From: Legionellales bacterium
GTDB taxonomy: Bacteria; Pseudomonadota; Gammaproteobacteria; Berkiellales; Berkiellaceae
NCBI GenBank assembly: GCA_023266435.1
Contig: JAHFQF010000021.1
Coordinates: forward strand, 1 to 17,263
Length of the DNA: 17,263 bases
Reading direction: 5' to 3'
In this document: positions 7,730 through 14,809 of the stretch, one piece after another
How positions within the stretch are numbered: the stretch's first letter is position 1
Layout of the letters: the number at the start of each line of letters is the position of its first letter
Notes under the pieces: model-generated
Database searches by the model: none
What the model was told of the DNA's origin: nothing
What the model saw: the letters and a program-made list of their open reading frames with translations, nothing else
Position numbers and translations under genes: made by a program

Positions 7730-8683
7730 GTGGCGCGCAAAACCCCTTTAGATAGAGTGAGAAACATCGGCATCATGGCGCACATTGATGCTGGTAAAAC
7801 CACCACGACAGAAAGAGTTTTATTCTATACAGGAATATCTCATAAGATTGGTGAAGTGCATGATGGTGCTGCTGTCATGGACTGGATGGAACAAGAGCAA
7901 GAGCGTGGGATCACGATTACTTCCGCTGCGACAACCTGTCACTGGAAAGGGATGGCGCAACAGTTTCCAGAACATCGCATTAACATCATCGATACCCCAG
8001 GACACGTTGACTTTACCATCGAAGTAGAGCGCTCCTTGCGAGTATTAGATGGCGCTTGTGCTGTGTTTTGTGCGGTGGGTGGTGTTGAGCCGCAATCTGA
8101 AACTGTTTGGAGGCAGGCGAATAAGTACGGCGTTCCTCGTGTTGCTTTCGTCAACAAGATGGACCGTGCTGGCGCAAACTTTTTGCGCGTGGTCAAGCAG
8201 ATCAAAGACCGCTTGAAAGCAAATCCAGTGCCTTTGCAGTTGCCTATGGGCGCGGAAGAGCACTTTGAAGGGGTTATTGACCTCGTCAAAATGAAAGCTA
8301 TTCACTGGGATGATAGTACGCAAGGTATGCGTTTTGAAGAAAAAGACATTCCGGCTGATATGCAAGATGACTGTCAAGAGTGGCACGAAAAGCTGTTAGA
8401 GGCTGCTGCTGAGTCCAGCGAAGAGTTGATGGAAAAGTATTTAGAGACTGGCGCCTTGTCTGAAGAGGAAATCCGTAAAGGAATTCGTGCGCGCACATTA
8501 CTCAGTGAAATTGTACCAGTGGTATGTGGTTCTGCATTCAAAAACAAAGGTGTGCAAGCGCTTTTGGACTGTGTCATTTATTATCTTCCTTCACCGTTAG
8601 ATATCCCTGCAATTAGCGGAGAGTCTACAGATGGGCGTGGTACTCAGTTAATGAGAAACCCTGATGATAAAGCACCTCTTTAA
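7730..8683 (+). CDS. fusA: EF-G, N-terminal fragment (G domain and start of domain II)
   Basis: This 317-residue frame holds the complete GTPase domain: P-loop AHIDAGKTT (17-25), switch I with RGITIT (59-64), DTPGH (88-92), NKMD (142-145) and GSAFKN (267-272). The G' insert of EF-G is present (about 160-255). It reads into domain II and stops at TAA 8681-8683 directly after NPDDKAPL, where an intact protein would continue SALAFKI. Alone it would lack domains II-V and could not act as a translocase. The GTG start gives MARKTPLDRVRNIGI, matching E. coli MARTTPIARYRNIGI. Confidence 0.85.
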   Translation: MARKTPLDRVRNIGIMAHIDAGKTTTTERVLFYTGISHKIGEVHDGAAVMDWMEQEQERGITITSAATTCHWKGMAQQFPEHRINIIDTPGHVDFTIEVERSLRVLDGACAVFCAVGGVEPQSETVWRQANKYGVPRVAFVNKMDRAGANFLRVVKQIKDRLKANPVPLQLPMGAEEHFEGVIDLVKMKAIHWDDSTQGMRFEEKDIPADMQDDCQEWHEKLLEAAAESSEELMEKYLETGALSEEEIRKGIRARTLLSEIVPVVCGSAFKNKGVQALLDCVIYYLPSPLDIPAISGESTDGRGTQLMRNPDDKAPL

Positions 8684-8694
8684 CGTTTATCCGC

Positions 8695-9786
8695 GTGTAC
8701 TCTGGTGAGTTGGAAGCGGGTACTACTGTTGAGAATACGGTTAAAGAGAAAAATGAAAGATTGGGTCGTATTCTGCAAATGCATGCGAACTCCCGCGAAG
8801 AAATCAAAGAAATTCGTACCGGAGATATCGCAGCAGTTGTTGGCTTAAAGTACACAACCACAGGGGATACGCTGTCTGATCTAAACAATCTCATTGTTTT
8901 AGAGCGCATGGAGTTTCCTGAACCAGTGATTTCTGTCGCTATTGAGCCTAAAACCAAGGTCGATCAAGAAAAGATGGGTATTGCTTTGAGTCGTTTGGCC
9001 AAAGAAGATCCGTCCTTCAGGGTTTCTAGTGACGAAGAGTCTGGTCAGACCATCATCGCGGGCATGGGCGAGCTGCATCTTGAAATTATTGTAGACCGCA
9101 TGAAGAGAGAGTTTTCTGTTGAAGCGAATGTTGGTAAACCTCAGGTAGCTTACCGTGAAACTATCACGTCAGCTGTTGAGCAAGAAGGTAAGTTTATTCG
9201 TCAATCTGGTGGTAGAGGGCAATACGGGCACGTCTGGCTGAAGATTGAACCACAAGTGGCAGGGGCTGGTTTTGCCTTTGTAGACGAAATTAAAGGTGGT
9301 GCGATTCCTAGAGAATATATCCCTGCTGTACAAAAAGGGATTGTTGAGCAAATGCAAAATGGAGTTATCGCAGGTTACCCTGTAGTAGACGTCAAAGTTA
9401 CTTTATTTGATGGTACCTATCACGATGTAGACTCTAGTGAAATGGCATTTAAGATTGCAGGCTCAATGGGCTTTAAATCCGGCGCTCAAAAAGCGAAGCC
9501 AGCACTCTTAGAGCCAATCATGAAAGTAGAAGTTGTGACACCCGAAGAGCACATGGGTGACGTGATGGGTGATTTAAGCAGGCGTCGTGGTGTATTGCTT
9601 GGCATGGATGAGACACCAGCAGGAAAGACAATTGCAGCAGAAGTGCCATTATCAGAGATGTTTGGATACGCAACCGATTTGCGTTCAATGACACAAGGTA
9701 GAGCAACTTATTCCATGGAATTCAATAAGTATTGCCAGGCACCCGCAAACGTTGCTGATGAAATTATTAAATCTAGAGCTGGCTAA
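8695..9786 (+). CDS. fusA: EF-G, C-terminal fragment (domains II-V)
   Basis: This frame (-1 relative to the upstream fragment) is open from 8671, becomes homologous to EF-G at 8680 (LTFIRVYSG), and has a nominal GTG at 8695. It carries the end of domain II (GRILQMHANSREEIKEI), domain III (LAKEDPSFRVSSDEESGQTIIAGMGELHLE read across about 8995-9085), domain IV with GGRGQYGHV and the tip histidine in YHDVDSSE (about 9418-9440), and domain V with GDLSRRRG and PLSEMFGYATDLRS. The C-terminus is complete. No Shine-Dalgarno-like site supports independent translation from 8695. It is followed after 26 nt by rpsJ, with no tuf gene between. Confidence 0.82.
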   Translation: MYSGELEAGTTVENTVKEKNERLGRILQMHANSREEIKEIRTGDIAAVVGLKYTTTGDTLSDLNNLIVLERMEFPEPVISVAIEPKTKVDQEKMGIALSRLAKEDPSFRVSSDEESGQTIIAGMGELHLEIIVDRMKREFSVEANVGKPQVAYRETITSAVEQEGKFIRQSGGRGQYGHVWLKIEPQVAGAGFAFVDEIKGGAIPREYIPAVQKGIVEQMQNGVIAGYPVVDVKVTLFDGTYHDVDSSEMAFKIAGSMGFKSGAQKAKPALLEPIMKVEVVTPEEHMGDVMGDLSRRRGVLLGMDETPAGKTIAAEVPLSEMFGYATDLRSMTQGRATYSMEFNKYCQAPANVADEIIKSRAG

Positions 9787-9812
9787 TTAAAATTTATAGA
9801 GGGTAATCTGTA

Positions 9813-10124
9813 ATGAAAAAGCAAACTATCAGGATACGATTGAAGGCATTTGATCATATTTTGATTGATAAATCTGCCAAAGAAATTGTGGAAACTGCGA
9901 AACGGACTGGTGCACAAGTGCGTGGTCCTGTGCCGATGCCTACACACATCGAAAAATTCACAGTATTGGTTTCTCCGCACAAACATAAAGATGCGAGAGA
10001 TCAGTATGAAATTAGAACTCATAACCGTTTGGTCATTATAGTAGAGCCTACAGATAAGACAGTGGATGCCTTAATGAAGTTAGATCTGGCTGCTGGCGTA
10101 GATGTCCAAATAGCTGTTAGTTAA
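9813..10124 (+). CDS. rpsJ: 30S ribosomal protein S10 (NusE)
   Basis: Component of the 30S head which, as NusE, also pairs with NusB and NusG in transcription antitermination and coupling. It is 103 residues, the same as E. coli. Conserved stretches are IRIRLKAFDH, IVETAKRTGAQVRGP, KDARDQYEIRTHNRLV and VDALMKLDLAAGVDVQI. GAGGG at 9799-9803 precedes the ATG by 9 nt. It begins the S10 cluster but lies only 26 nt past fusA, so the roughly 170-nt leader through which L4 controls this operon in E. coli cannot be present. Transcription probably comes from the str promoter or a site inside fusA that I could not identify. Confidence 0.97.
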   Translation: MKKQTIRIRLKAFDHILIDKSAKEIVETAKRTGAQVRGPVPMPTHIEKFTVLVSPHKHKDARDQYEIRTHNRLVIIVEPTDKTVDALMKLDLAAGVDVQIAVS

Positions 10125-10151
10125 TAGCGTTCATATTCAGGGGTAACTAGC

Positions 10152-10805
10152 ATGACAGTTGGTTTAGTAGGAAAGAAAATTGGGATGACAAGGATTTTCA
10201 CAGCGGAAGGCAAAAGCGTGCCTGTCACTGTGATCGAAACCTTGCCTAACACGATTACTCAAGTAAAAACAATGCAAAGCGACGGATATTGCTCTATTCA
10301 GATCACCACTGGTGAAGTGAAGGCATCACGCGTCACTAAGCCGTTGGCTGGGCACTTTGCCAAAGCAAGCGTACAACCAGGCAAGGGTTTGCATGAGTTC
10401 AGATTGCAAAAAGAAGACACGGCATATGAAGTCGGTGGTCAGATTTTGGTTGATCTATTTGCTGAAGGTCAAATGGTTGACGTGAAAGGTATCTCTAAAG
10501 GGAAAGGCTTTGCAGGGACGGTAAAGCGACATAACTTTAGAACACAAGACGCGACTCATGGTAACTCTAGATCACACCGTGTACCGGGATCTATTGGACA
10601 GAACCAATCACCTGGTCGAGTTTTTAAAGGGAAAAAAATGGCGGGACAAATGGGTAATGTAAAAACCACAGTCCAAAATTTAGAAGTGGTGAAAGTAGAT
10701 AAAGAGCGAAATCTATTATTCATAAAGGGTGGTGTGCCAGGGTGCCCATCTGGACGAGTAATCGTGACGCCAGCAGTTAAAATTCACCAACAGGTTGTCG
10801 CTTAG
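10152..10805 (+). CDS. rplC: 50S ribosomal protein L3
   Basis: Early-assembly 23S rRNA-binding protein whose central extension reaches toward the peptidyl-transferase centre. It has 217 residues (E. coli 209). GLVGKKIGMTRIF opens the protein; GKGFAGTVKRHNFRTQDATHG and SHRVPGSIGQNQSPGRVFKG are the central signature. The GQNQ glutamine is the residue methylated by PrmB in E. coli. KKMAGQMGN follows. The extra length is mostly at the C-terminus (PAVKIHQQVVA). AGGGG (10139-10143) lies 8 nt before the ATG. The gap from rpsJ is 27 nt and to rplD 12 nt. Confidence 0.97.
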   Translation: MTVGLVGKKIGMTRIFTAEGKSVPVTVIETLPNTITQVKTMQSDGYCSIQITTGEVKASRVTKPLAGHFAKASVQPGKGLHEFRLQKEDTAYEVGGQILVDLFAEGQMVDVKGISKGKGFAGTVKRHNFRTQDATHGNSRSHRVPGSIGQNQSPGRVFKGKKMAGQMGNVKTTVQNLEVVKVDKERNLLFIKGGVPGCPSGRVIVTPAVKIHQQVVA

Positions 10806-10810
10806 GAGGA
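10804..10810 (+). promoter_or_regulatory. Strong Shine-Dalgarno of rplD
   Basis: AGGAGGA, the best match to the anti-Shine-Dalgarno in this window, overlaps the rplC stop codon (TAG 10803-10805) and lies 7 nt before the rplD ATG at 10818. It favours efficient translation directly after L3. Confidence 0.7.
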
Positions 10811-10817
10811 CCCACTG

Positions 10818-11438
10818 ATGCAACTTGCTTTAGCGATACCAAGCAGTACAACGAAAGAAACCATAGAAGTTTCCGAAGCTGCTTTTGGCCGAGAATATAA
10901 TGAATCATTGGTTCACCAAGTCGTCACTGCTTGCTTAGCAAATTTACGACAAGGTTCTAAAGCCCAAAAAACTCGCTCTGAATGCAGCGGCGGCGGGGCA
11001 AAACCTTGGAAGCAAAAAGGCACTGGCCGTGCGCGTGCTGGTACAAGCAGAAGCCCACTGTGGAGAGGCGGCGGTATAATATTCGCAGCCAAGCCTAGAA
11101 GCTTCCAGCAAAAAGTTAACAAAAAGATGTATCAAACAGCGATGCGCTCTATTTTGTCAGAGCTAATCAGACAAGACAGAGTAATCGTTGTAAAAGATAT
11201 CTCTGTTGATCAGCCTAAGACAAAGCTGTTACTGGGTAAGTTAAACGATTTATCTGTGAGTGAGGCTTTGATTGTAAAGGGTGAAGTAGATGAAACCACC
11301 TATTTGGCAGCAAGAAACTTGGCCAAAGTAGATATCGTTTCTCATCAAAATATCACTCCTTTAAATTTGCTACGATATAAAACAGTTATTTTTACAGAAG
11401 AAGCTTTGAGAAACATTGAAGAGGTGCTGAAGCAATGA
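10818..11438 (+). CDS. rplD: 50S ribosomal protein L4
   Basis: 23S rRNA-binding protein with a long loop that narrows the peptide exit tunnel. It has 206 residues (E. coli 201). The loop is recognisable as KPWKQKGTGRARAGTSRSPLW followed by RGGG, and KVNKKMYQTAMRSILSEL and LAARNLAKVD mark the globular fold. In E. coli, L4 also represses its own operon through the S10 leader; that leader is absent here, so such control would need another site. A serine- and glycine-containing stretch (RSECSGGGAKPW) stands where E. coli has TGSGKKPW. The stop overlaps the rplW start by 4 nt (ATGA), implying translational coupling. Confidence 0.96.
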   Translation: MQLALAIPSSTTKETIEVSEAAFGREYNESLVHQVVTACLANLRQGSKAQKTRSECSGGGAKPWKQKGTGRARAGTSRSPLWRGGGIIFAAKPRSFQQKVNKKMYQTAMRSILSELIRQDRVIVVKDISVDQPKTKLLLGKLNDLSVSEALIVKGEVDETTYLAARNLAKVDIVSHQNITPLNLLRYKTVIFTEEALRNIEEVLKQ

Positions 11439-11719
11439 ATATGACACAAGTGTTAATTGCACCGATTGTTACTGAAAAAATGTATAGTGCAAACGCAAAA
11501 GAAAACTCCGTCGGCTTTTGGGTGCATACCAAAGCAACAAAGCAAGTGATTAAGTCATCTGTGGAGCGATTTTTTAACGTAAAAGTTAAAAGCATCCAAG
11601 TGGCTAGCTACAGACCTAAAAAAGTAAGGTTTGGGAATAGGGTTGGATTTCAGAATGCAAGAAAGAAAGCCTATGTACAGCTCCATGAAGGGCATTCTAT
11701 TAATTTTTCAGAAGAGTAA
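11435..11719 (+). CDS. rplW: 50S ribosomal protein L23
   Basis: Sits at the exit of the peptide tunnel and provides the docking site for trigger factor and the signal recognition particle. It is 94 residues (E. coli 100). Features are the opening VLIAPIVTEKMY, VKSIQVASYRPKKVRFGNRVG and KKAYVQLHEGHSINF. Two nearby starts exist, ATG 11435 and ATG 11441; GAGGTG at 11421-11426 is 8 nt from the first and 14 from the second, so 11435 is preferred. It overlaps rplD by 4 nt and is followed by rplB after 13 nt. Confidence 0.95.
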   Translation: MNMTQVLIAPIVTEKMYSANAKENSVGFWVHTKATKQVIKSSVERFFNVKVKSIQVASYRPKKVRFGNRVGFQNARKKAYVQLHEGHSINFSEE

Positions 11720-11732
11720 TTTGAGGTAGACC

Positions 11733-12563
11733 ATGGCGGTTATTGAATTAAAACCAACGTCACCAGGCCAGCGTTTCACAATACGGGTGGTTACTCCTGG
11801 TTTACATAAAGGTAAGCCTGTTAAGTCCTTGATTGAATCTACAACCAGATGCAATGGACGTAACAACATGGGGCGCATCACTGTGCGGCACCGTGGGGGC
11901 GGACACAAGCGTTTTTATCGTTTAGTGGATTTTAAAAGAAACAAAGATGGAATCCCTGCAAAAGTAGAGCGTTTAGAGTACGATCCAAATCGCAGTGCAA
12001 ACATCGCATTGTTGCTCTATCGTGATGGGGAAAGACGTTACATCGTTGCGCCAAAAAATCTGAAAGTAAATGACGTATTACAATCAGGTCGCGACGCAGC
12101 CATTTATCCTGGCAACTGTTTGCCGCTGGCTAATATTCCTATCGGTACGATTGTTCACTGTGTAGAAATGAAGCCTGGCAAAGGCGCGCAGTTAGCAAGA
12201 AGCGCAGGCTGCTATGTGCAGTTGCTTGCTAAAGAAGGAATGTATGCTACCTTACGTTTGCGCTCCGGTGAGATGCGTAAAGTATTGGTTGAGTGCAAAG
12301 CGGTCATCGGTGAAGTCGGCAATGGCGAGCACAACTTACGTGTGCTAGGTAAAGCTGGTGCGAAAAGATGGCGTGGTATTAGGCCTACTGTGCGTGGTGT
12401 GGCAATGAATCCTGTAGACCATCCTCTAGGTGGTGGTGAAGGTAAGACTTCTGGCGGTAGACATCCATGTAATCGCAAGGGGTTATTGGATGGCAAGAAG
12501 ACAAGAAGTCGTAAGAAGCCGTCAAGCAAGTTAATTATTCGACGCAGAAAAGATAAGAAATAA
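11733..12563 (+). CDS. rplB: 50S ribosomal protein L2
   Basis: Largest 50S protein, needed for subunit association and peptidyl-transferase activity. It has 276 residues (E. coli 273). Conserved parts include GRNNMGRITVRHRGGGHKR, VERLEYDPNRSANIALL, MKPGKGAQLARSAG, TLRLRSGEMRKV and GVAMNPVDH with the histidine at 230. After this the sequence is atypical: the usual VDHPHGGGEG reads VDHPLGGGEG, and the bacterial HPV(T/S)PWG motif is replaced by HPCNRKG, before a normal basic tail KKTRS...IIRRRKDKK. The frame is intact, so these are substitutions with about one residue lost rather than a frameshift. GAGG (11723-11726) is 6 nt from the ATG. Confidence 0.96.
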   Translation: MAVIELKPTSPGQRFTIRVVTPGLHKGKPVKSLIESTTRCNGRNNMGRITVRHRGGGHKRFYRLVDFKRNKDGIPAKVERLEYDPNRSANIALLLYRDGERRYIVAPKNLKVNDVLQSGRDAAIYPGNCLPLANIPIGTIVHCVEMKPGKGAQLARSAGCYVQLLAKEGMYATLRLRSGEMRKVLVECKAVIGEVGNGEHNLRVLGKAGAKRWRGIRPTVRGVAMNPVDHPLGGGEGKTSGGRHPCNRKGLLDGKKTRSRKKPSSKLIIRRRKDKK

Positions 12564-12575
12564 GGGGTGAGCTAA

Positions 12576-12857
12576 GTGGCGCGTTCATTGAAAAAGGGCC
12601 CATATTGTTGCCCAAAAGTACTAGCAAAAATTCGCAAAGCTCGCGAAAAAAATGAAAGAGCAAGGGTTAGCATACAGACTTGGTCTCGTCGCAGTACAAT
12701 TGTGCCTGACTTCGTTGGTGTTACGTGTATGGTTCACAACGGTAAGATTTTCGTACCTGTTTTGGTAACCGAAAACATGGTCGGGCATAAATTAGGTGAG
12801 TTTGCACCTACGCGAACGTTTCGTGGTCATGCCGGCGATAAGAAAACTAAGAAATAA
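12576..12857 (+). CDS. rpsS: 30S ribosomal protein S19
   Basis: Head protein of the 30S subunit that forms a complex with S13 near the A-site finger. It has 93 residues (E. coli 92). ARSLKKGP at the start, TWSRRSTIVPDFVG, VHNGK, and MVGHKLGEFAPTRTFRGH are diagnostic. Residues 11-12 are a Cys-Cys pair where relatives have other residues. The start is GTG at 12576, with AGGGG at 12563-12567 overlapping the end of rplB and 8 nt of spacing. Its TAA shares a base with an upstream ATG of the rplV frame. Confidence 0.96.
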   Translation: MARSLKKGPYCCPKVLAKIRKAREKNERARVSIQTWSRRSTIVPDFVGVTCMVHNGKIFVPVLVTENMVGHKLGEFAPTRTFRGHAGDKKTKK

Positions 12858-12858
12858 T

Positions 12859-12863
12859 GGGAG
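12859..12863 (+). promoter_or_regulatory. Ribosome-binding site deciding the rplV start
   Basis: GGGAG lies 8 nt before GTG 12872. The alternative ATG at 12857 overlaps it and has no Shine-Dalgarno at a suitable distance, so the GTG is the more likely start. Confidence 0.6.
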
Positions 12864-12871
12864 ACGAAAGC

Positions 12872-13207
12872 GTGGCGGTTTCTGCAACATATAAAAATGC
12901 GGCCCTTTCGCCTCAAAAGGCACGTTTGGTCGCTGATGAGATACGCGGTTTGCAAGTTGGAAAAGCATTGAACTGGTTGAAGTTTACTGAGAAGAAAGCA
13001 GCAAAACTAATCCAGGGTGTGCTGGAGTCAGCAATCGCAAATGCTGAGCACAATGATGGCGCAGACATTGACGAATTAAAAATTAGCAAAATTTGCGTTG
13101 ATCAGGCTCCTTCTTTGAAGCGGTTTAAAGCCAGAGCAAAAGGCAGGGCAAATGGTATCGTGAAGCGTCGTTGCCATATTTTAATTGAAGTTACTGAGCT
13201 TGAGTAA
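12872..13207 (+). CDS. rplV: 50S ribosomal protein L22
   Basis: 23S rRNA-binding protein with a beta-hairpin lining the exit tunnel beside L4. From GTG 12872 the product is 111 residues (E. coli 110), beginning MAVSATYKNAALSPQKARLV. The frame can be extended to ATG 12857, overlapping the rpsS stop by one base (116 residues), but the GGGAG at 12859-12863 and the family length favour the GTG. Conserved blocks are KARLVADEIRG, VLESAIANAEHNDGADID and the tunnel hairpin PSLKRFKARAKGRANGI followed by KRRCHI. It is followed by rpsC after 15 nt. Confidence 0.95.
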   Translation: MAVSATYKNAALSPQKARLVADEIRGLQVGKALNWLKFTEKKAAKLIQGVLESAIANAEHNDGADIDELKISKICVDQAPSLKRFKARAKGRANGIVKRRCHILIEVTELE

Positions 13208-13222
13208 ACAGACGAGGAAACC

Positions 13223-13882
13223 ATGGGGCAAAAAGTACATCCAACAGGCATACGATTAGGTATTGTCGAGACACATCGTTCAATGTGGTATGCTAATTCG
13301 CGCGATTATGCAGGCATGTTGCTGAGCGATATCAAAGCGCGGAAATATTTAAAAGAGAAGCTTGCGAAAGCGTTCGTGAGCCGAATCCAGATTGAGCGCC
13401 CCGCTAGAAATGCTTCTATTACAGTGCACACAGCAAGACCTGGTGTAGTGATAGGCAAAAAAGGCGAAGGCATTGATAAGTTGAAAGCGGATATTTCTGC
13501 CTATCTTGGTGTACCTGTCCGTATTAATATCGAAGAAATTAGAAAGCCAGAACTAGATTCACAGCTAGTTGCAGAAAGCATTGCACAGCAGCTTGAGCGT
13601 CGCGTCATGTTCAGAAGAGCCATGAAGCGTGCGATCAGCAACACCCTAAGAATGGGAGCATTAGGTATCAAAATCTGTGTTTCCGGAAGATTGGGTGGTG
13701 CTGAAATCGCAAGACGGGAGTGGATCCGTGAAGGACGTATACCATTGCATACTTTCCGTGCAGACATAGATTACGGTTTTGCTGAAGCGAAAACGACCTA
13801 TGGCGTGATTGGCGTAAAAGTGTGGATTTTTAAAGGCGAAGTCATTGGGCGTGAACAAGCTCAAGACTCAGTCACTGAATAG
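13223..13882 (+). CDS. rpsC: 30S ribosomal protein S3
   Basis: Located at the mRNA entry channel, where with S4 and S5 it provides helicase activity. It has 219 residues (E. coli 233). Signatures are MGQKVHPTGIRLGIV, the type II KH GxxG loop in VIGKKGEGIDKL (GKKG at 78-81), LERRVMFRRAMKRA (carrying the entry-channel arginines and lysine near 131-135), and SGRLGGAEIAR. The protein ends soon after GVKVWIFKGEVIG and lacks most of the basic C-terminal tail of E. coli S3; this tail is variable, so it is not a defect. GAGGA (13214-13218) precedes the ATG. Confidence 0.97.
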   Translation: MGQKVHPTGIRLGIVETHRSMWYANSRDYAGMLLSDIKARKYLKEKLAKAFVSRIQIERPARNASITVHTARPGVVIGKKGEGIDKLKADISAYLGVPVRINIEEIRKPELDSQLVAESIAQQLERRVMFRRAMKRAISNTLRMGALGIKICVSGRLGGAEIARREWIREGRIPLHTFRADIDYGFAEAKTTYGVIGVKVWIFKGEVIGREQAQDSVTE

Positions 13883-13885
13883 AGG
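13881..13885 (+). promoter_or_regulatory. Ribosome-binding site deciding the rplP start
   Basis: AGAGG lies 6 nt before ATG 13892. The in-frame TTG at 13886 would put the Shine-Dalgarno immediately against the start codon, so it is not a plausible start. Confidence 0.6.
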
Positions 13886-13891
13886 TTGATC

Positions 13892-14305
13892 ATGTTACAA
13901 CCAAAAAGAACTAAATTCAGAAAGATGCAAAAAGGACGCAATACTGGGCTTGCTCTTCGGGGTAGTGATGTCAGTTTTGGTCAGTTTGGCTTGAAAGCAG
14001 TTGGTAGAGGTAGAATCACTGCGCGTCAGATCGAGTCTGCTCGTAGAGCAATGAATCGTTATATTAAACGCGGTGGTAAGATTTGGATTCGTATATTTCC
14101 AGATAAACCAATTACCCAAAAACCTTTAGAAGTTAGACAAGGTAAAGGTAAAGGTAACGTGGAGTATTGGGTTGCACAAATTCAACCTGGTAAGGTGTTG
14201 TATGAGTTAGAAGGTGTGACACCGGAAATTGCTCGAGAAGCCTTTAGATTGGCTGCCGCGAAGCTCCCTGTCTCTACCGTATTTGTTGAAAGAACGGTGA
14301 TGTAA
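13892..14305 (+). CDS. rplP: 50S ribosomal protein L16
   Basis: Late-assembly 50S protein that helps organise the A-site region and contacts tRNA. From ATG 13892 the product is 137 residues (E. coli 136), beginning MLQPKRTKFRKMQKGRN exactly as in the family. An in-frame TTG two codons upstream adds only MI and is rejected. Conserved are SFGQFGLKAVGRGRITARQ, KIWIRIFPDKPIT and VRQGKGKGNVEYW; R82 corresponds to E. coli R81, hydroxylated by YcfD in that organism. The TAA shares its last base with the rpmC ATG, pointing to coupled translation. Confidence 0.97.
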   Translation: MLQPKRTKFRKMQKGRNTGLALRGSDVSFGQFGLKAVGRGRITARQIESARRAMNRYIKRGGKIWIRIFPDKPITQKPLEVRQGKGKGNVEYWVAQIQPGKVLYELEGVTPEIAREAFRLAAAKLPVSTVFVERTVM

Positions 14306-14496
14306 TGAATACACAGGAACTACGTAAGTTAGGTTTAGAGTCTTTAGCAACTGAGCTGAAAACAGCTGAAGAGCATTTTTTTAGATTGAAAATGCAATTA
14401 GCGCAAGGATCTCTGACAAAAAATCATTTAATCAGAGAGGCTCGCAAGAATATTGCGACAATTAAAACTCTGATCACAGAGCAGACAAAAGGGTAA
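14305..14496 (+). CDS. rpmC: 50S ribosomal protein L29
   Basis: Small helical protein near the exit tunnel, neighbouring L23. It has 63 residues, the E. coli length. The family pattern is seen in ELRKLGLESLATEL, EHFFRLKMQLAQGSL and IREARKNIATIKTLI. Its ATG overlaps the rplP stop by one base (TAATG) and only a poor Shine-Dalgarno precedes it, so re-initiation after L16 is likely. rpsQ follows after 4 nt. Sequence conservation in this family is low; position between rplP and rpsQ makes the call firm. Confidence 0.95.
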   Translation: MNTQELRKLGLESLATELKTAEEHFFRLKMQLAQGSLTKNHLIREARKNIATIKTLITEQTKG

Positions 14497-14500
14497 GAGT

Positions 14501-14752
14501 ATGGCAAGCGATAGCAATAACGTTAGGACCATCACTGGTGTTGTCACAAAAGACAGTCGAGACAAGACAATACAAGTGCAGGTAGATACAACAAAACGTC
14601 ATGATTTATACCAAAAGGTGATTCGCCGGGCAACTTGTTTCCAAGTGCACGATGAGAATAATCTTGCAAAGATTGGTAATGTCGTTAGAATTCGTCAATC
14701 ACGCCCCCACTCAAAGACGAAGTCTTGGGAGCTGGTCGATATCGTTGGCTAG
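14501..14752 (+). CDS. rpsQ: 30S ribosomal protein S17
   Basis: Primary 16S rRNA-binding protein of the OB fold in the 30S body. It has 83 residues (E. coli 84). TITGVVTKDSRDKTIQVQV, HVHDENN-like FQVHDENNLAKIGNVVRI and RPHSKTKSWELV identify it. AGGG at 14490-14493 overlaps the end of rpmC and lies 7 nt from the ATG. It is the last S10-cluster gene; a 99-nt gap with a promoter-like site separates it from rplN. Confidence 0.96.
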   Translation: MASDSNNVRTITGVVTKDSRDKTIQVQVDTTKRHDLYQKVIRRATCFQVHDENNLAKIGNVVRIRQSRPHSKTKSWELVDIVG

Positions 14753-14780
14753 CTTATTTCCTGAATGGGCTATATAAAAT

Positions 14781-14809
14781 TTAACAATAACTAAGAAGAG
14801 TGGTAAGAT
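14781..14809 (+). promoter_or_regulatory. Candidate spc promoter upstream of rplN
   Basis: TTAACA (14781-14786; five of six to the -35 consensus) is followed after exactly 17 nt by TAAGAT (14804-14809; four of six to the -10 consensus). The predicted start is near 14816, leaving a leader of about 36 nt. The site is where Pspc lies in E. coli. The -10 region TAAGATACGCT resembles TAGGATACTCGCT upstream of rpsL, suggesting a shared ribosomal-promoter style in this organism. Confidence 0.6.

Larger units (their letters stand above)
7730..9786 (+). pseudogene. fusA: Elongation factor G gene interrupted by a deletion/frameshift
   Basis: EF-G is the GTPase that drives tRNA and mRNA translocation on the ribosome and is normally essential. 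Both ends of the gene are intact, but the frame breaks at 8681-8683 (TAA). The upstream frame ends NPDDKAPL; the downstream frame resumes LTFIRVYSG at 8680. In intact EF-G these motifs are separated by about 15 highly conserved residues of domain II (E. coli SALAFKIATDPFVGN). Adding 15 residues to the 317 upstream and 368 downstream gives 700, close to the usual ~700, so the simplest explanation is loss of about 46 nt. Everything else looks under selection, with no other stops. Either the deletion is an assembly or sequencing error, or it is recent and another EF-G exists. The GTG start at 7730 follows GGAG (7720-7723). Confidence 0.85.

Noticed and set aside
7369..7806. Minus-strand open frame spanning rpsG and the start of fusA
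   Set aside because: Antiparallel to two conserved genes and across their ribosome-binding site; composition is that of a shadow frame.
8660..8700. Programmed -1 frameshift joining the two fusA halves
   Set aside because: The junction has no convincing slippery heptamer in the right phase, and a shift would still leave out about 15 conserved domain II residues. Deletion explains the data better.
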